This document shows positions 21,500 to 32,599 of a stretch of 64,000 nt of DNA, piece by piece (within the stretch, counting starts at the first letter, position 1; every line of letters starts with the position of its first letter). Origin of the DNA: Siphonodentalium dalli (Eukaryota > Mollusca > Scaphopoda > Gadilida > Siphonodentaliidae). The notes beneath the pieces are model-generated. The model saw nothing but the letters and a program-made list of their open reading frames with translations. It made no database searches and had not been told where the DNA came from. The stretch is taken from NCBI GenBank assembly GCA_032622095.1, contig CP136061.1, positions 23,934,991 through 23,998,990 on the forward strand. Direction: 5' to 3'. Position numbers and translations under genes: made by a program.

Positions 21500-23295
21500 A
21501 TACGCGTAGCTTTTAACGGCAAGCCAGAGTCATTCTTGAGTTGACAGCACATGTCAACTGTAGTGTCATGGGTGTTTTGAAATGTAGCTAAAACACTCCG
21601 TGTTCAGTTGTAGCTATCGAATTTACACATCAGCTGTCTTCACAAACACCGTGAGTAACGTGTACAAGGCGAGTGATACGTGTTTCAATCCACAGAAAGG
21701 CAATGGAAGCTTCCAGTTCAATCGATCTTTTTGATACATTTAGTAATACGTGCCACTGTTCATCTTTGTATAATAAAATGTTATCTCGCTGGTGATGACA
21801 GCAGGGTTTTCAGTCAGGTGGGAATCAATTTAATATTCTGAGGGATCATATAGTAGTAGTAGTAGTAGTAGTAGTAGTAACATATTTATTGTGCCATGAA
21901 TATAATGGATTAAATTACAAATTAGATATATTTATACATGTGATGTGGCAACAGGGGATTGGAGTACAAGTTATGCAACTTATTGATGATCATCTCCCCG
22001 TATTCAGAAGCACTCATGAGGATATAGTAAAGAGATGGTAGTGCTGATAAGAAAAGGATATACCAAGTTTAGATGGGATCATATCATTCCTATGAATATA
22101 CTAGAGCTGCGTCCCTCTCTTTCAAGATCGGTATAATGCATGGGGTGCAAGCCTGATATTAGATATATGTGGCAAATATATAGGGGCGATCGTCGGTTTT
22201 GTTTTAGGAAACTGGCAACATACAATTTTGGTTTTGGTGGCTGTTGTGGCTCGTATAAAATATAATATGGTCAATATCAAAGACATTCTGTTCAAATATT
22301 TGGACACTAATTAGGATGAACACCACATTTGATGAACATGTATTTATCGGCATTTATACCAAACTTATATAGCCAACATGGGGGCTGGGAAAAGGGAACA
22401 AACATTGTTAACACTTTTTTGTCGCGCTTTACACTGAACATATATTGGTATGGCTGCGATATAAGGAACCTAATGGTGTAGTTTACGTTTTTCGAGGTGG
22501 CATCATTCGGATCGGGAATGTGGATCAGGGAGGTGAGCACCAACACAATTGTTTCATCGATACTGATATAAACACGTATATAGTCTTCTCCATGCAAGCT
22601 ACGATGAAATAATGGTGTAGTTTAAAGACCACAAACATGTTCATGTCCATGTCAGGAAAGGACTGCGGAAGGGGCGCCAAAATTGTATAACAAGTTTGCC
22701 GGCTTCAACAAATTTGACGCCCGATGTTAGTATGGGCATCGGGGTACCTTCAAATTTAAGGACACGGGATCATCTATGGCATTGATACAAAATACAGAAC
22801 TCTTAATTCATACTGGTATGTGTGCTTACCAACCGATTGACAGAATTTATTAACGTTTTGATTACACTTTAACCCGGGCTACGCCGGGCAACCCTGCTAG
22901 TTTCTTATATAATATAGCTTATTGATGATTTATTCCCACAAAAAGCTGAGTGTATTCTTATTTATTTTCACAAAATGACCGATAATTTGAGACTAGCCCA
23001 CGCAGCACATTAAGTTGGGGTTTCCAAAATATTAGCTACGATAACGTGATCGATATAAATAACTGGCTTCAGATGCAATTCGGCTGAACTTTGAAAAGCA
23101 AATTTTATAATTTACCAAGCGGAACCGCCAGATAACACTTGTTGTTTCCAATACCACATCAAGTCACACGCATAAGTATATATATATAACTCGATAACGT
23201 TTGCTCCGCAGATTTGCATGGAAATCCCCATTCAAATTTGTTCACTTGGCCTCCCCTTAAGTCCCCTTCTAACCTTTTTATTTGAATACCAGCTA
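21500..23295. other. No gene seen; microsatellite and repeat-end fragment
   Basis: A (TAG)n tract lies at 21851-21880. At 22871-22905, TAACCCGGGCTACGCCGGGC followed by CTGCTAG resembles the hairpin ends of the tail-type repeats at 10850 and 11266, in the opposite orientation. Minus-strand frames at 22122-22597 have no recognisable motif. Confidence 0.5.
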
Positions 23296-23302
23296 CCATT
23301 CG

Positions 23303-23468
23303 GAGGTATGAATCCTAAATGCCGGCTAACAGCGGGGTATGAATCCTGAATGCTGGCTTACAGCGGGGTATGCACCCCGAATGCCGGCTAACAGCGGGGT
23401 CTAAATCCTAAATGCCGGCCAACAGCGGGGTCTGCATTACGAATGCCGACTAACAGCGGGGTATGAAT
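23303..23468. repeat. 32-33-bp tandem repeat, 5 copies
   Basis: The unit is approximately GTATGAATCCTGAATGCCGG followed by CTAACAGCGGG; copies are diverged. It lies about 250 bp upstream of the start of the mucin-like gene. Confidence 0.85.
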
Positions 23469-23713
23469 CACATATACATGTATGATATCAGAACAGAAAC
23501 AACAGGTATACACAATAGCACAATGGTGTGAGCAAATAAAATGTTAAGTATGACATAACCTACAATTTTGCCTCCGGCGATAGTTTAAGGATGAAAGGGT
23601 AAGCTGTAAAAGGGAAGGGGAGACACCCTTATATACGTACCACATACAATTATGCTCGCTGTTTCAGAAAATAACGGACATTTCGACCGATAAAAAACAC
23701 CGGAATCACAACA

Positions 23714-24028
23714 ATGCAACGCAACGTGTTCTCATGGACAGTGTCTTTGATTGCGTTTATATCAGTGATCATCTTCTGGGAACATACGTTTGCTGAAATG
23801 TGTGAGCCACCAACTTTGCTGCAGAAAGCTGTGGTTTCATCTCTGACCATTCAACTCAGCACCAGAAGCATTAACATTGCCAGATGTAGGCGGATGTGCG
23901 CGTATACCAAGGGATGTGTCAAGGTGGCATACAGTGCAAATAGTACGACATGTCACCTCCTCCAAACCGCTGACGGCGAGGATCTGGATACTGAACCATC
24001 GATGGAATTCGCTAATAGAACTATTCTG
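23714..24028 (+). CDS. Secreted PAN-EGF-mucin-like protein, exon 1 (signal peptide + PAN-like module)
   Basis: ATG at 23714 starts 105 codons. Residues 1-27 form a signal peptide (hydrophobic VSLIAFISVIIFW, cleavage probably after HTFA). The secreted part has Cys at 30, 58, 62, 68 and 80, with core ARCRRMCAYTKGCVKVAY then CHLL, a PAN/apple-like pattern shared with the minus-strand exon at 2301-2618. The donor GTGAGT at 24029 follows ACTATTCTG in phase 0. The next matching acceptor, TTTCAG at 24701-24706, is also phase 0 and leads into the EGF-like and threonine-rich exon. The gene looks intact over these two exons; I cannot exclude additional exons. Confidence 0.75.
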
Positions 24029-24706
24029 GTGAGTACACATGTACATGTAATTTCAGTTCCAAATTTGGAAAGTAACCTTTCTCCACAAACTGGATTCGCC
24101 CATCAATTATGAAAGTATAAATTGGATATATGTGTAAAATATAGGAAGACGACATACAGGCGAACAGATAATACGCAATGTAATGCAGAGGGATTCATTT
24201 TAGCTGGTGAGAAAACTTATAATCTGAATATGTCCTTCGGGAACTACTCGCCAATGAGTATTATCAAAGAAAGAATGCAATGCAGATATATACAATCCTC
24301 CACACTTCACTGTTTACCCTTCTTACTCGACGATGTTTGCATCGTGATTGAAACCCCAACCCATGTCGATACATCCCTGGAGCTAGGTATAATTTCTTAC
24401 TGTGATACAACTATATGTGCCCAAACACATATCATTTTTAATATTATGGATATCATCTGCCCGCCAATTACACGTTTGTCTCCTTGTCTCATTTTGTTTA
24501 TTATACGGGCTTTAGGAGCACTACCAATCTCAAACCAAAATAATGTTTTTTTCGGGACCATCTAGTTTCACACATGCCACGATATACAGTGTGCTGCAAA
24601 CGATCTACTCACTATATAGATATAATTTGCCCGTCAGTTTTGTGCAGATTATTATATTTTCGAATAAGGCCTGCTATAAGATTCAAATCGGTATTAAATG
24701 TTTCAG

Positions 24707-25312
24707 GACGAATCCCACCCATGCCACATGACTCCATGTGGTGACAACGCGATCTGCGCACCTACCGAGTTGCCACAACCCAGATACCGATGCATTCCTT
24801 TCAAAAGTGTGGCAACTACAACCGCGACAACCACGACTACAACCACGACTACGACTGCAACCACGACTACAACCACGACTACAGCCGCGACAACGACTAC
24901 AGCCACGACTACAACCACGACTACAACAGCGACTACGACTACAACTACGACTACAGCCGCGACAACGACTACAACCACGACTACAACCACGACTAAAACA
25001 GCGACGACTACAGCCGCGACAACGACTACAGCCACGACTACAACCACGACTACGACTACAACCACGACTACAGCCGCGACAACGACTACATCCACGACTA
25101 CCACGACTACAACCGCGACTACACCCACGACTACAGCCACGACTACAACCACGACTACAACCGCGACTACGACTACCACGACTACAGCCACGACTACCAC
25201 GACTACAACCACGACTACAACCACGACTACAGCCACGACTACAACCACGACTACAACCGCGACTACGACTACACCCACGACTACGACACATAACTATGTA
25301 AATCCCAAATGA
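24707..25312 (+). CDS. Secreted PAN-EGF-mucin-like protein, exon 2 (EGF-like + Thr-rich region)
   Basis: After acceptor TTTCAG (24706) the frame reads DESHPCHMTPCGDNAIC, then YRCIPF: four cysteines spaced as in the first part of an EGF-like domain. About 155 residues of almost pure Thr with scattered Ala and a few Pro, Ser and Lys follow (24817-25287), an O-glycosylation-type mucin stretch encoded mostly by ACN codons in CCACGACTACAA-like DNA repeats. The protein ends THNYVNPK with a stop at 25310-25312. The last residues and the stop lie within the first unit of the ~240-bp array that follows. The probable product is a secreted or extracellular-matrix/mucus protein of about 306 residues. Length of the Thr tract is likely to vary between alleles. 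Confidence 0.7.
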   Translation, partial: DESHPCHMTPCGDNAICAPTELPQPRYRCIPFKSVATTTATTTTTTTTTTATTTTTTTTAATTTTATTTTTTTTATTTTTTTTAATTTTTTTTTTTKTATTTAATTTTATTTTTTTTTTTTTAATTTTSTTTTTTTATTPTTTATTTTTTTTATTTTTTTATTTTTTTTTTTTTTATTTTTTTTATTTTPTTTTHNYVNPK

Positions 25313-26385
25313 TACCATAAAGTAAATGTTCATTTGGTGTTGAATGCTGACATATATAATTATAAGTTATATCATTGTAAATTATTGTATGACACCCATA
25401 TATTGAATAATGTCTGCTCATAATGTGAATTTCAATGTAAAACCTTCACATTAAGTAATGACTGTATATGGAGAAATATTTGTGAAGTATTCAGATCCTG
25501 GGAAGAGCAAAAAGGGAAGTTAAATCAATTTCGGATACATAACTATGTAAATCCCAAATGATACCATAAAGTAAATGTTCATTTGGTGTTGAATGCTGAC
25601 ATATATAATTGTAAATTATTGTATGACACTCATATATTGAATAGTGTCTGCTCATAATGTGAATTTCAATGTAACATCTTCATATTAAGTAATGACTGTA
25701 TATGGAGAAATATTTATAAAGTATTCAGATGCAAGGAAGAGAAATAAGGAAGTTAAATCAATTTCTGAAATATGACTATGTAAATCACAAATGATAACAT
25801 ACAGTAAATGTTCATTTGATGTTGAATGGTGACATATATCATTGTAAATTATTGTGTGACACCCACCCATATATTGAATAATGTCTGCTCATAATGTGAA
25901 TTTCAATATAAAACCCTCATATTGTCTAATGACTGTAAATGGAAAATAATTGTGAAGTATTCAGATCATGGGAAGAGAAATAAAGAAGATAAATAAATTT
26001 ATGATATATAACTATATAAATCCCAAATGATACCATAAAGTAAATGTTCATTTGGTGTTGAATGCTGACATATATAAGTGTAGATTATTGTGTGACACCC
26101 ATTTATTTAATAATGTCTGCCCATAATGTGAATTTCAATTTAAACAATGATTCCAAAAAGTAAATGTTCATTTGGTGTTGAATGCTGATATTATAACTGT
26201 AAATTATTATGTGACAACCATGTGTTGAATAATGTCTGCTCATGATGGGAATGTCTTTGTAAATCCCAAATGCAAAAGATACCATAAAGTAAATGTTCAT
26301 TTGGTATCGAATGCTGACATATATGATTGTAAATTATAATGTGACACCCATATATTGAACAATGTCTGCTTATGGTGTGACTGGC
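25288..26385. repeat. ~240-bp tandem array, 4-6 diverged copies
   Basis: Units start with CATAACTATGTAAATCCCAA at 25288, 25538, about 25771 and about 26007; two partial units follow (about 26145 and 26255). Shared internal words are AAGTAAATGTTCATTTGGTG, TGAATGCTGACATATAT and TGTGAATTTCAATGTAAAAC. Minus-strand frames through it are array by-products. The first unit contains the stop codon of the mucin-like gene. Confidence 0.9.
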
Positions 26386-26682
26386 TCTATCGTAGTTGGA
26401 CCCCGTCTTTCCCGCTAAAACGAACATACCCGATGTAACTTGGGCGCCATTCTCGAAGACATAATCGGATGTTGCCGTTCGATTACAATGAAAAGTTGGA
26501 ATAGGAAGCGGAAACAACTATCCGGTTAACAATGATAACGTTCAATTAAAGTCATACCACTGTGCCAAATTGTACAAAAAACACAAATATTAATAATGTT
26601 GTATATACAAAATAAGTTAACAAGTAATTATGGTGTACTCACCTATTTACACTATATACAAGGTGATAGTAACTTTTTTCAG

Positions 26683-28374
26683 TTACTTTGTTTTTCGGAA
26701 TTTTTTGACAACTGGAGCGAAATCGTCTTCACTGTCGATATCACTCCAAGAAACGAACCCTGGTCTCGTCACTTTCCTCACTGTTCTGGTTCTAGTTTGG
26801 GTCACAATCGGCGAAACAGGAGTGGATACAAGCACGAGTTCATCTGAGGATAGCTCATTGTCGATGTAGGTTACCGGACACGTATGTTTCCGTTTAGGGC
26901 GTTTCGTTTTTTGCGATTTGGCTTTCAGCCTAAGTTGCCGCCTAATTTCCGGAGGTGTTGTATTCGGCTCGGGCGCTAATGGTGAACTGCTGGATATCAA
27001 ATAATTACAGGATGGAGAGTTAATGGTTGCGATAGATGGATTTTCGGATGGTTTTTGTGCTGCTGTGGGCTGTGAAGCGAATTCAGGTATTACGAAAATT
27101 TGAGGAGTGGGAGGCGTGTTATTGAATAGCAATAACCGTTCTGGCGAATTTTCCAATGGCGGCATGCTCGAATCCGTTAAAATGGGGCTTGCTGCGATGG
27201 TAGCTGTTGGAATTGGTGATGGCGAATTATTAGGCTGATCTGCGTCACTTAGTGGAAGTGTATCGTGTTGGACATTTTCTTTGAATTTTGGAATGACAAT
27301 ACGTTTTGTGCAGTCAGATGGAAACCCACTCCATGTTTGAAAAATCGGATCTGGATACAGATATTTATATTCGTCGTAAAGGGTATACATTTCTCGCATG
27401 GCGTCGTAAAAGGAAGAATAGATGTTTTGATTTCGATGGTGATTTCTAAATATTAAAGAGCATAAGTGACTTTCGAATGTTTTACTGCTGCAACCAGCCA
27501 TCTTCCGGAAATGATTCTTCATGTGGGCCCAGGCGCCTTCGATGGTATTGGTGTCTACAGTAAGGACCTCTCCCGTTACTCTGTGGCGGTATTCGTGGCT
27601 GAACTCATATTGGTGGAATAAATTGAAATGGTTGAATCCCATATTGTTGAGTTTATTATACGGGAGCCAGCCATCGCTTATAATAGTCGATCCCTGCTCT
27701 ACGTACTTCTCTATCAATGGCAACAAAGTTTTTTGTGTTCGGTCGATAACTGGAAATATTATGTACGTATAAGTTTCGATTTCGACCATTCCAAAAATCC
27801 AAATTTTCTTCCCACGACGTTTCCCGCGTCCATACTTAGAAACTCGGCCGAATACGCTCTCATCAATTTGAATAGTGCCTTTAAGTTTAAAGTCGCCCCC
27901 ATTCAAAGTTTTGTATACGTATTCACTGTATACTTCTCTAACGAATGACGCCCAATCGACTGCTGTTTTCTTGTAATTAATTCCGGCGACGATAGCTGCT
28001 TGTTTCAAGTTCATATGGATAAGATAATCATTAATAAAGACAAAAATGTCCGGTATACTGATATGTGATCTGGAAAAGAAACTGTTTTTTCGAATTGATA
28101 TCTCGTGGTTTTTATTTTTTTTGCACCGCCATGTGTAGCCATCATTCAGTTTAGATTTCTTTTGGAGATTGCAATAGACGTTACACTTATCGCACTTCAT
28201 GTGTTGTCGGATGAAACCATTGCGACGCAACCAGCAGATCACATTAATGAAAGGCAAAGCGAACAGAGCAAAGAAATACCATGGATTGCTAAAATCGCGA
28301 ACATCGCAGCGTGATGGATTTTCTAATTTTTTTCGGAAATTTCCGACAGGTTTTTGTGGAATATTTCTCGGCAT
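26683..28374 (-). CDS. ISXO2/Merlin-type DDE transposase
   Basis: Intact 563-codon frame from ATG at 28374. Residues about 58-100 hold a treble-clef-like zinc ribbon with CDKC (60-63) and later Cys/His. The catalytic fold is typical of the IS1595/ISXO2 group, to which eukaryotic Merlin elements are related: IQIDESVFGR (D171), a GRGKRRGKKIWIFG strand, IISDGWLPY (D234) and TNTIEGAWAHMK (E279). The function would be cut-and-paste transposition. Residues about 370-563 are a long low-complexity Ser/Pro/Thr-rich tail with a basic KTKRPKRKH segment, probably a nuclear localisation signal; typical Merlin transposases are shorter. No stop or frameshift interrupts it, so it is either recently active or retained. 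Divergently oriented to the ORF at 29055-29477. I found no terminal inverted repeats. Confidence 0.85.
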   Translation of the reverse strand: MPRNIPQKPVGNFRKKLENPSRCDVRDFSNPWYFFALFALPFINVICWLRRNGFIRQHMKCDKCNVYCNLQKKSKLNDGYTWRCKKNKNHEISIRKNSFFSRSHISIPDIFVFINDYLIHMNLKQAAIVAGINYKKTAVDWASFVREVYSEYVYKTLNGGDFKLKGTIQIDESVFGRVSKYGRGKRRGKKIWIFGMVEIETYTYIIFPVIDRTQKTLLPLIEKYVEQGSTIISDGWLPYNKLNNMGFNHFNLFHQYEFSHEYRHRVTGEVLTVDTNTIEGAWAHMKNHFRKMAGCSSKTFESHLCSLIFRNHHRNQNIYSSFYDAMREMYTLYDEYKYLYPDPIFQTWSGFPSDCTKRIVIPKFKENVQHDTLPLSDADQPNNSPSPIPTATIAASPILTDSSMPPLENSPERLLLFNNTPPTPQIFVIPEFASQPTAAQKPSENPSIATINSPSCNYLISSSSPLAPEPNTTPPEIRRQLRLKAKSQKTKRPKRKHTCPVTYIDNELSSDELVLVSTPVSPIVTQTRTRTVRKVTRPGFVSWSDIDSEDDFAPVVKKFRKTK

Positions 28375-29054
28375 TTTGTCGAAGGAGACATTAGGTGCTT
28401 TGTGTATTCATTATATAGTCGGAATAAATTGTTTGAGAACCACGTGTTATTTTTCCCCGTGCCAATGATTTCTCCGTGCGATGGGGGTTCGTGGTATAGT
28501 CCGTGCATAAATATTCCATTGAAATGTTGAAAGGGTTTCTTCACGGGTACTAGTATTGATTAAATTAATAAATAAACAATCATATACTTCTTGGATATGA
28601 GATGTAGGGGTCACAATCTTGAAGAGATCTCCATGCTTTCCCCACAAAGATTACCATATATGGGCAGATAAGTGATAGGTGGGCGTGTTGAACTGAAAAA
28701 TATGCATGCAAGTGCATTCAATTTCGACCTCAATTTCTGATTGATATTGTTTTTTGTTTCAAAATTCGCGTGCAATACGTGAGTTAATAGATATAATCGA
28801 AGTCGCTCTCGGGCATGACCCGACCGACTAGTTCTCTATCTAGTCTCTTGTGGCAAAATTCTATTTTTATGATCGAAGGGGGGCGACTCGACCAATCGTC
28901 GCGCTGCATATACCAGACAACCCCTAATGACGTCATAAAATTATGGTTCACCGCTCCTCTCCACCCATGAACCGAAGGTCTCCATGACGTTAGGTACCCG
29001 TCTATTTGGCAATAATTTTATTGTGTGTGAATCCATCCGTGTCGCAATATTTAA
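28375..29054. promoter_or_regulatory. Divergent intergenic region between two ORFs
   Basis: This 680-bp gap separates the minus-strand transposase from the plus-strand 140-aa ORF and must hold any promoter for both. No definite TATA or initiator element can be assigned. ATATTTAAATG just before 29055 could be an AT-rich promoter element but is not specific. Confidence 0.3.
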
Positions 29055-29477
29055 ATGTCACATGACCTTGTAGATGTTCGTGCACTTCGTCATATTGTTA
29101 AAATGAATGTGGGGGCACAGCTTCTACGAAATAGAAACCGAGAGACCCACACACAATGGTCACTAATTCAGGAGTTGATAGGTCCGGCAAACCTTTGGCC
29201 TCACCATATGAGGCGACTTTTTTGGGAGGTCAACCCAACTTATTGGGACCGCACCAAGTTGAGTGCGTTTGTGTGGGTAAATGGGCTCGATCCCATACTC
29301 TTTTTTGACTGGGCCGACCACATGCGGCTCTATAACGCCAGGAATCGCGCCCATATGCAGCGGCTGCTGCACAGCTACGAGACCATCAACTATCGATTGT
29401 ATGCATACAATGTTAGCCAGGGGGGGTATCAATACCTGGATGGAACGCGGGTGCGTTACGGATCCTATCGTAACTAA
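29055..29477 (+). CDS. Hypothetical protein, 140 aa, divergent to the transposase
   Basis: ATG at 29055, stop at 29477. The product is rich in Arg, His, Trp and Tyr, without signal peptide or membrane segment. It contains HHMRRLFWEVNPTYW, KLSAFVWVNGLDPILFFDWA and a C-terminal YRLYAYNVSQGGYQYLDGTR stretch. Its amino-acid composition and lack of low complexity argue for a real protein, but I do not recognise the family. The place next to an ISXO2-type transposase suggests an accessory ORF of the same element, by analogy with two-gene DNA transposons such as Harbinger. It could also be an unrelated gene exon: CTGGTGAGTT, a donor-like site, follows just after the stop. Confidence 0.5.
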   Translation: MSHDLVDVRALRHIVKMNVGAQLLRNRNRETHTQWSLIQELIGPANLWPHHMRRLFWEVNPTYWDRTKLSAFVWVNGLDPILFFDWADHMRLYNARNRAHMQRLLHSYETINYRLYAYNVSQGGYQYLDGTRVRYGSYRN

Positions 29478-29479
29478 TC

Positions 29480-30348
29480 TGGTGAGTTCTTATTTAAATG
29501 TTTCATTCGCCATACGTCTTCATCACATTTGTGTCGTATACTTTTCACTTAATCGTCGTGCAAAGATCTGAAAAATATCGCTTTGTCATTAACCCGACGG
29601 TCCCCTTTAAGCATATGATTTTTCCGAGTAAAACATAAGAGGAACAACTCTATATGTTCTAAAGCTCCGAACAGACTCTCTTGGGTTATCTTTCTTGTAA
29701 TAGGTGGATGGAATATTTTGCCAGCCGCTGTTCAAATGGGATGATCTTTGAAATAACGATTTCGTTCAAAAATTGAACACTCTATATACATCATATTGAG
29801 ATATATCAACTAAAACATATCAGAATGTCCTTACGTAAAAATAATATTAAATTTTCGTTCAGAAAGCGTTAAGATAGCTGACCCTCAAATAAAGCTTAAT
29901 TGGCCACTATCTGTGTTTGTCTGTCGAGTTTAGCGTATGATAATGCATGCCCCTATGTCGGGAATTGTGACAAAAGTTTCCACATTTGTGAGATTGCTTA
30001 GAACATTAGCAGAGTTGGGGTCCAACGTCATACTTGAAATTAAATTGTTATGATCATTATTATTAAACCAAGTATACGTATCGGTAATTAAAGCGACAAT
30101 CGATCATAATCCATACGAAATAACGTGCATTGTGACTTGCTCCTTATTTCGTAAATATTCATATTTACGAGGTAACATTCACAAGATAACGGTAATATAT
30201 TTATACATGCGCATCATCAATATTTACTGCCGCCTGACGTGGACTGCATATTTCGTAACGTTCAGGGGAAGAAACTTAGGTAGACATTAAAATGAGCACA
30301 TTCATATACATATCGCTGGTTTCACCCCCGTGTGAACAATAATGGTCC
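29480..30348. other. No gene seen
   Basis: AT-rich sequence between the 140-aa ORF and the first satellite. I looked for an inverted partner of the flank at 26400-26680 and found none. Confidence 0.4.
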
Positions 30349-30349
30349 A

Positions 30350-32550
30350 CTCATAAGGGGTTAAAGTATCTGATGTTCATAATAAGTATGCATGTCTTTG
30401 AATAACCCCCTAACTACAACTAAACTTTTTTTTTTTTTTTTAATCCCCGAAGAAACCCTTAGTGGCATTTAATGATTGAATTGTGGAGCCCTCCCCTTAA
30501 TACTTATCTTAGTGTTAACCCGCTTTACGAATAAATGTCCTTCCAAACGGGGTCAAAGTATCTGATGTTCGTAATAAGTGTCTATGTCTTTGAATAAACC
30601 CCCGAAACATAACTAAACCCCTGTTCGTTTTTTTGATCCCCAAAGATACCCTTTGCGGCATTTAATGATTGAATTGGGAAGCCCTCCCCTAATAGTTATC
30701 TTATTTTAAACCCGCTTTAACAATAAATGTCCTTCCAAACGGGATTAAAGTATCTGATGTTCGTACTAAGTGTCTATGTCTTTGAATAAACCCCCGAAAC
30801 ATAACTAAACCCCTGTTCGTTTTTTTGATCCCCAAAGATACCCTTTGCGGCATTTAATGATTGAATTTGGGAAGCCCTCCCCTAATAGTTATCTTATTTT
30901 AAACCCGCTTTAACAATAAATGTCCTTCCAAACGGGGTTAAAGTATCTGATGTTCGTACTAAGTGTCTATGTCTTTGAATAAACCCCCGAAACATAACTA
31001 AACCCCTGTTCGTTTTTTTGATCCCCAAAGATACCCTTTGCGGCATTTAATGATTGAATTGGGAAGCCCTCCCCTAATAGTTATCTTATTTTAAACCCGC
31101 TTTAACAATAAATGTCCTTCCAAACGGGGTTAAAGTATCTGATGTTCGTACTAAGTGTCTATGTCTTTGAATAAACCCCCGAAACATAACTAAACCCCTG
31201 TTCGTTTTTTTGATCCCCAAAGATACCCTTTGCGGCATTTAATGATTGAATTTGGGAAGCCCTCCCCTAATAGTTATCTTATTTTAAACCCGCTTTAACA
31301 ATAAATGTCCTTCCAAACGGGGTTAAAGTATTTGATGTTCGTACTAAGTGTCTATGTCTTTGAATAAACCCCCGAAACATAACTAAACCCCTGTTCGTTT
31401 TTTTGATCCCCAAAGATACCCTTTGCGGCATTAATGATTGAATTGGGAAGCCCTCCCCTAATAGTTATCTTATTTTAAACCCGCTTTAACAATACATGTC
31501 CTTCCAAACGGGGTTAAAGTATCTGATGTTCGTACTAAGTGTCTATGTCTTTGAATAAACCCCCGAAACATAACTAAACCCCTGTTCGTTTTTTTGATCC
31601 CCAAAGATACCCTTTGCGGCATTTAATGATTGAATTTGGGAAGCCCTCCCCTAATAGTTATCTTATTTTAAACCCGCTTTAACAATAAATGTCCTTCCAA
31701 ACGGGGTTAAAGTATCTGATGTTCGTACTAAGTGTCTATGTCTTTGAATAAACCCCCGAAACATAACTAAACCCCTGTTCGTTTTTTTGATCCCCAAAGA
31801 TACCCTTTGCGGCATTTAATGATTGAATTGGGAAGCCCTCCCCTAATAGTTATCTTATTTTAAACCCGCTTTAACAATAAATGTCCTTCCAAACGGGGTT
31901 AAAGTATCTGATGTTCGTACTAAGTGTCTATGTCTTTGAATAAACCCCCGAAACATAACTAAACCCCTGTTCGTTTTTTTGATCCCCAAAGATACCCTTT
32001 GCGGCATTTAATGATTGAATTTGGGAAGCCCTCCCCTAATAGTTATCTTATTTTAAACCCGCTTTAACAATAAATGTCCTTCCAAACGGGGTTAAAGTAT
32101 TTGATGTTCGTACTAAGTGTCTATGTCTTTGAATAAACCCCCGAAACATAACTAAACCCCTGTTCGTTTTTTTGATCCCCAAAGATACCCTTTGCGGCAT
32201 TTAATGATTGAATTGGGAAGCCCTCCCCTAATAGTTATCTTATTTTAAACCCGCTTTAACAATACATGTCCTTCCAAACGGGGTTAAAGTATCTGATGTT
32301 CGTACTAAGTGTCTATGTCTTTGAATAAACCCCCGAAACATAACTAAACCCCTGTTCGTTTTTTTGATCCCCAAAGATACCCTTTGCGGCATTTAATGAT
32401 TGAACTGGGAAGCCCTCCCCTAATAGTTATCTTATTTTAAACCCGCTTTAACAATAAATGTCCTTCCAAACGGAGTCAAAGTATCTGATGTTCGTAATAA
32501 ACTGATGTTCGTAATAAGTTCGTAATCAGTGTCTATAGTCTTTGAATAAA
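30350..32550. repeat. ~192-bp satellite array, forward part, about 11 copies
   Basis: The monomer runs from GTTAAAGTATCTGATGTTCG through ACATAACTAAACCCCTGTTC, TGATCCCCAAAGATACCCTT and GAAGCCCTCCCCTAATAGTT to AATAAATGTCCTTCCAAACG. The outermost left unit (about 30350-30540) is clearly diverged, as at array edges, and the right edge is scrambled (32490-32570, with short duplications of GATGTTCGTAATAA and a run of G). Inner monomers are nearly identical. TATTTGATG (about 31328 and 32099) and AATACATGTCC (about 31491 and 32263) each recur once per four monomers, giving a ~771-bp higher-order unit. Confidence 0.95.
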
Positions 32551-32599
32551 ATAGTTCGGGGGGGGGGGGTGATATTAACAGACACTTTTTGTGAGCATC

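Noticed and set aside
24683..25333. Cys/Arg/Ser-rich or Val-rich proteins antisense to the Thr tract
   Set aside because: Antisense shadows of the ACN repeat; the plus frame has the EGF-like module, acceptor and stop.
26370..26520. Minus-strand frame with YVFENGAQVTSGMFVLAG as an exon
   Set aside because: It looks protein-like, but no start, splice sites or partner exon could be established and the frame runs on into the tandem array.
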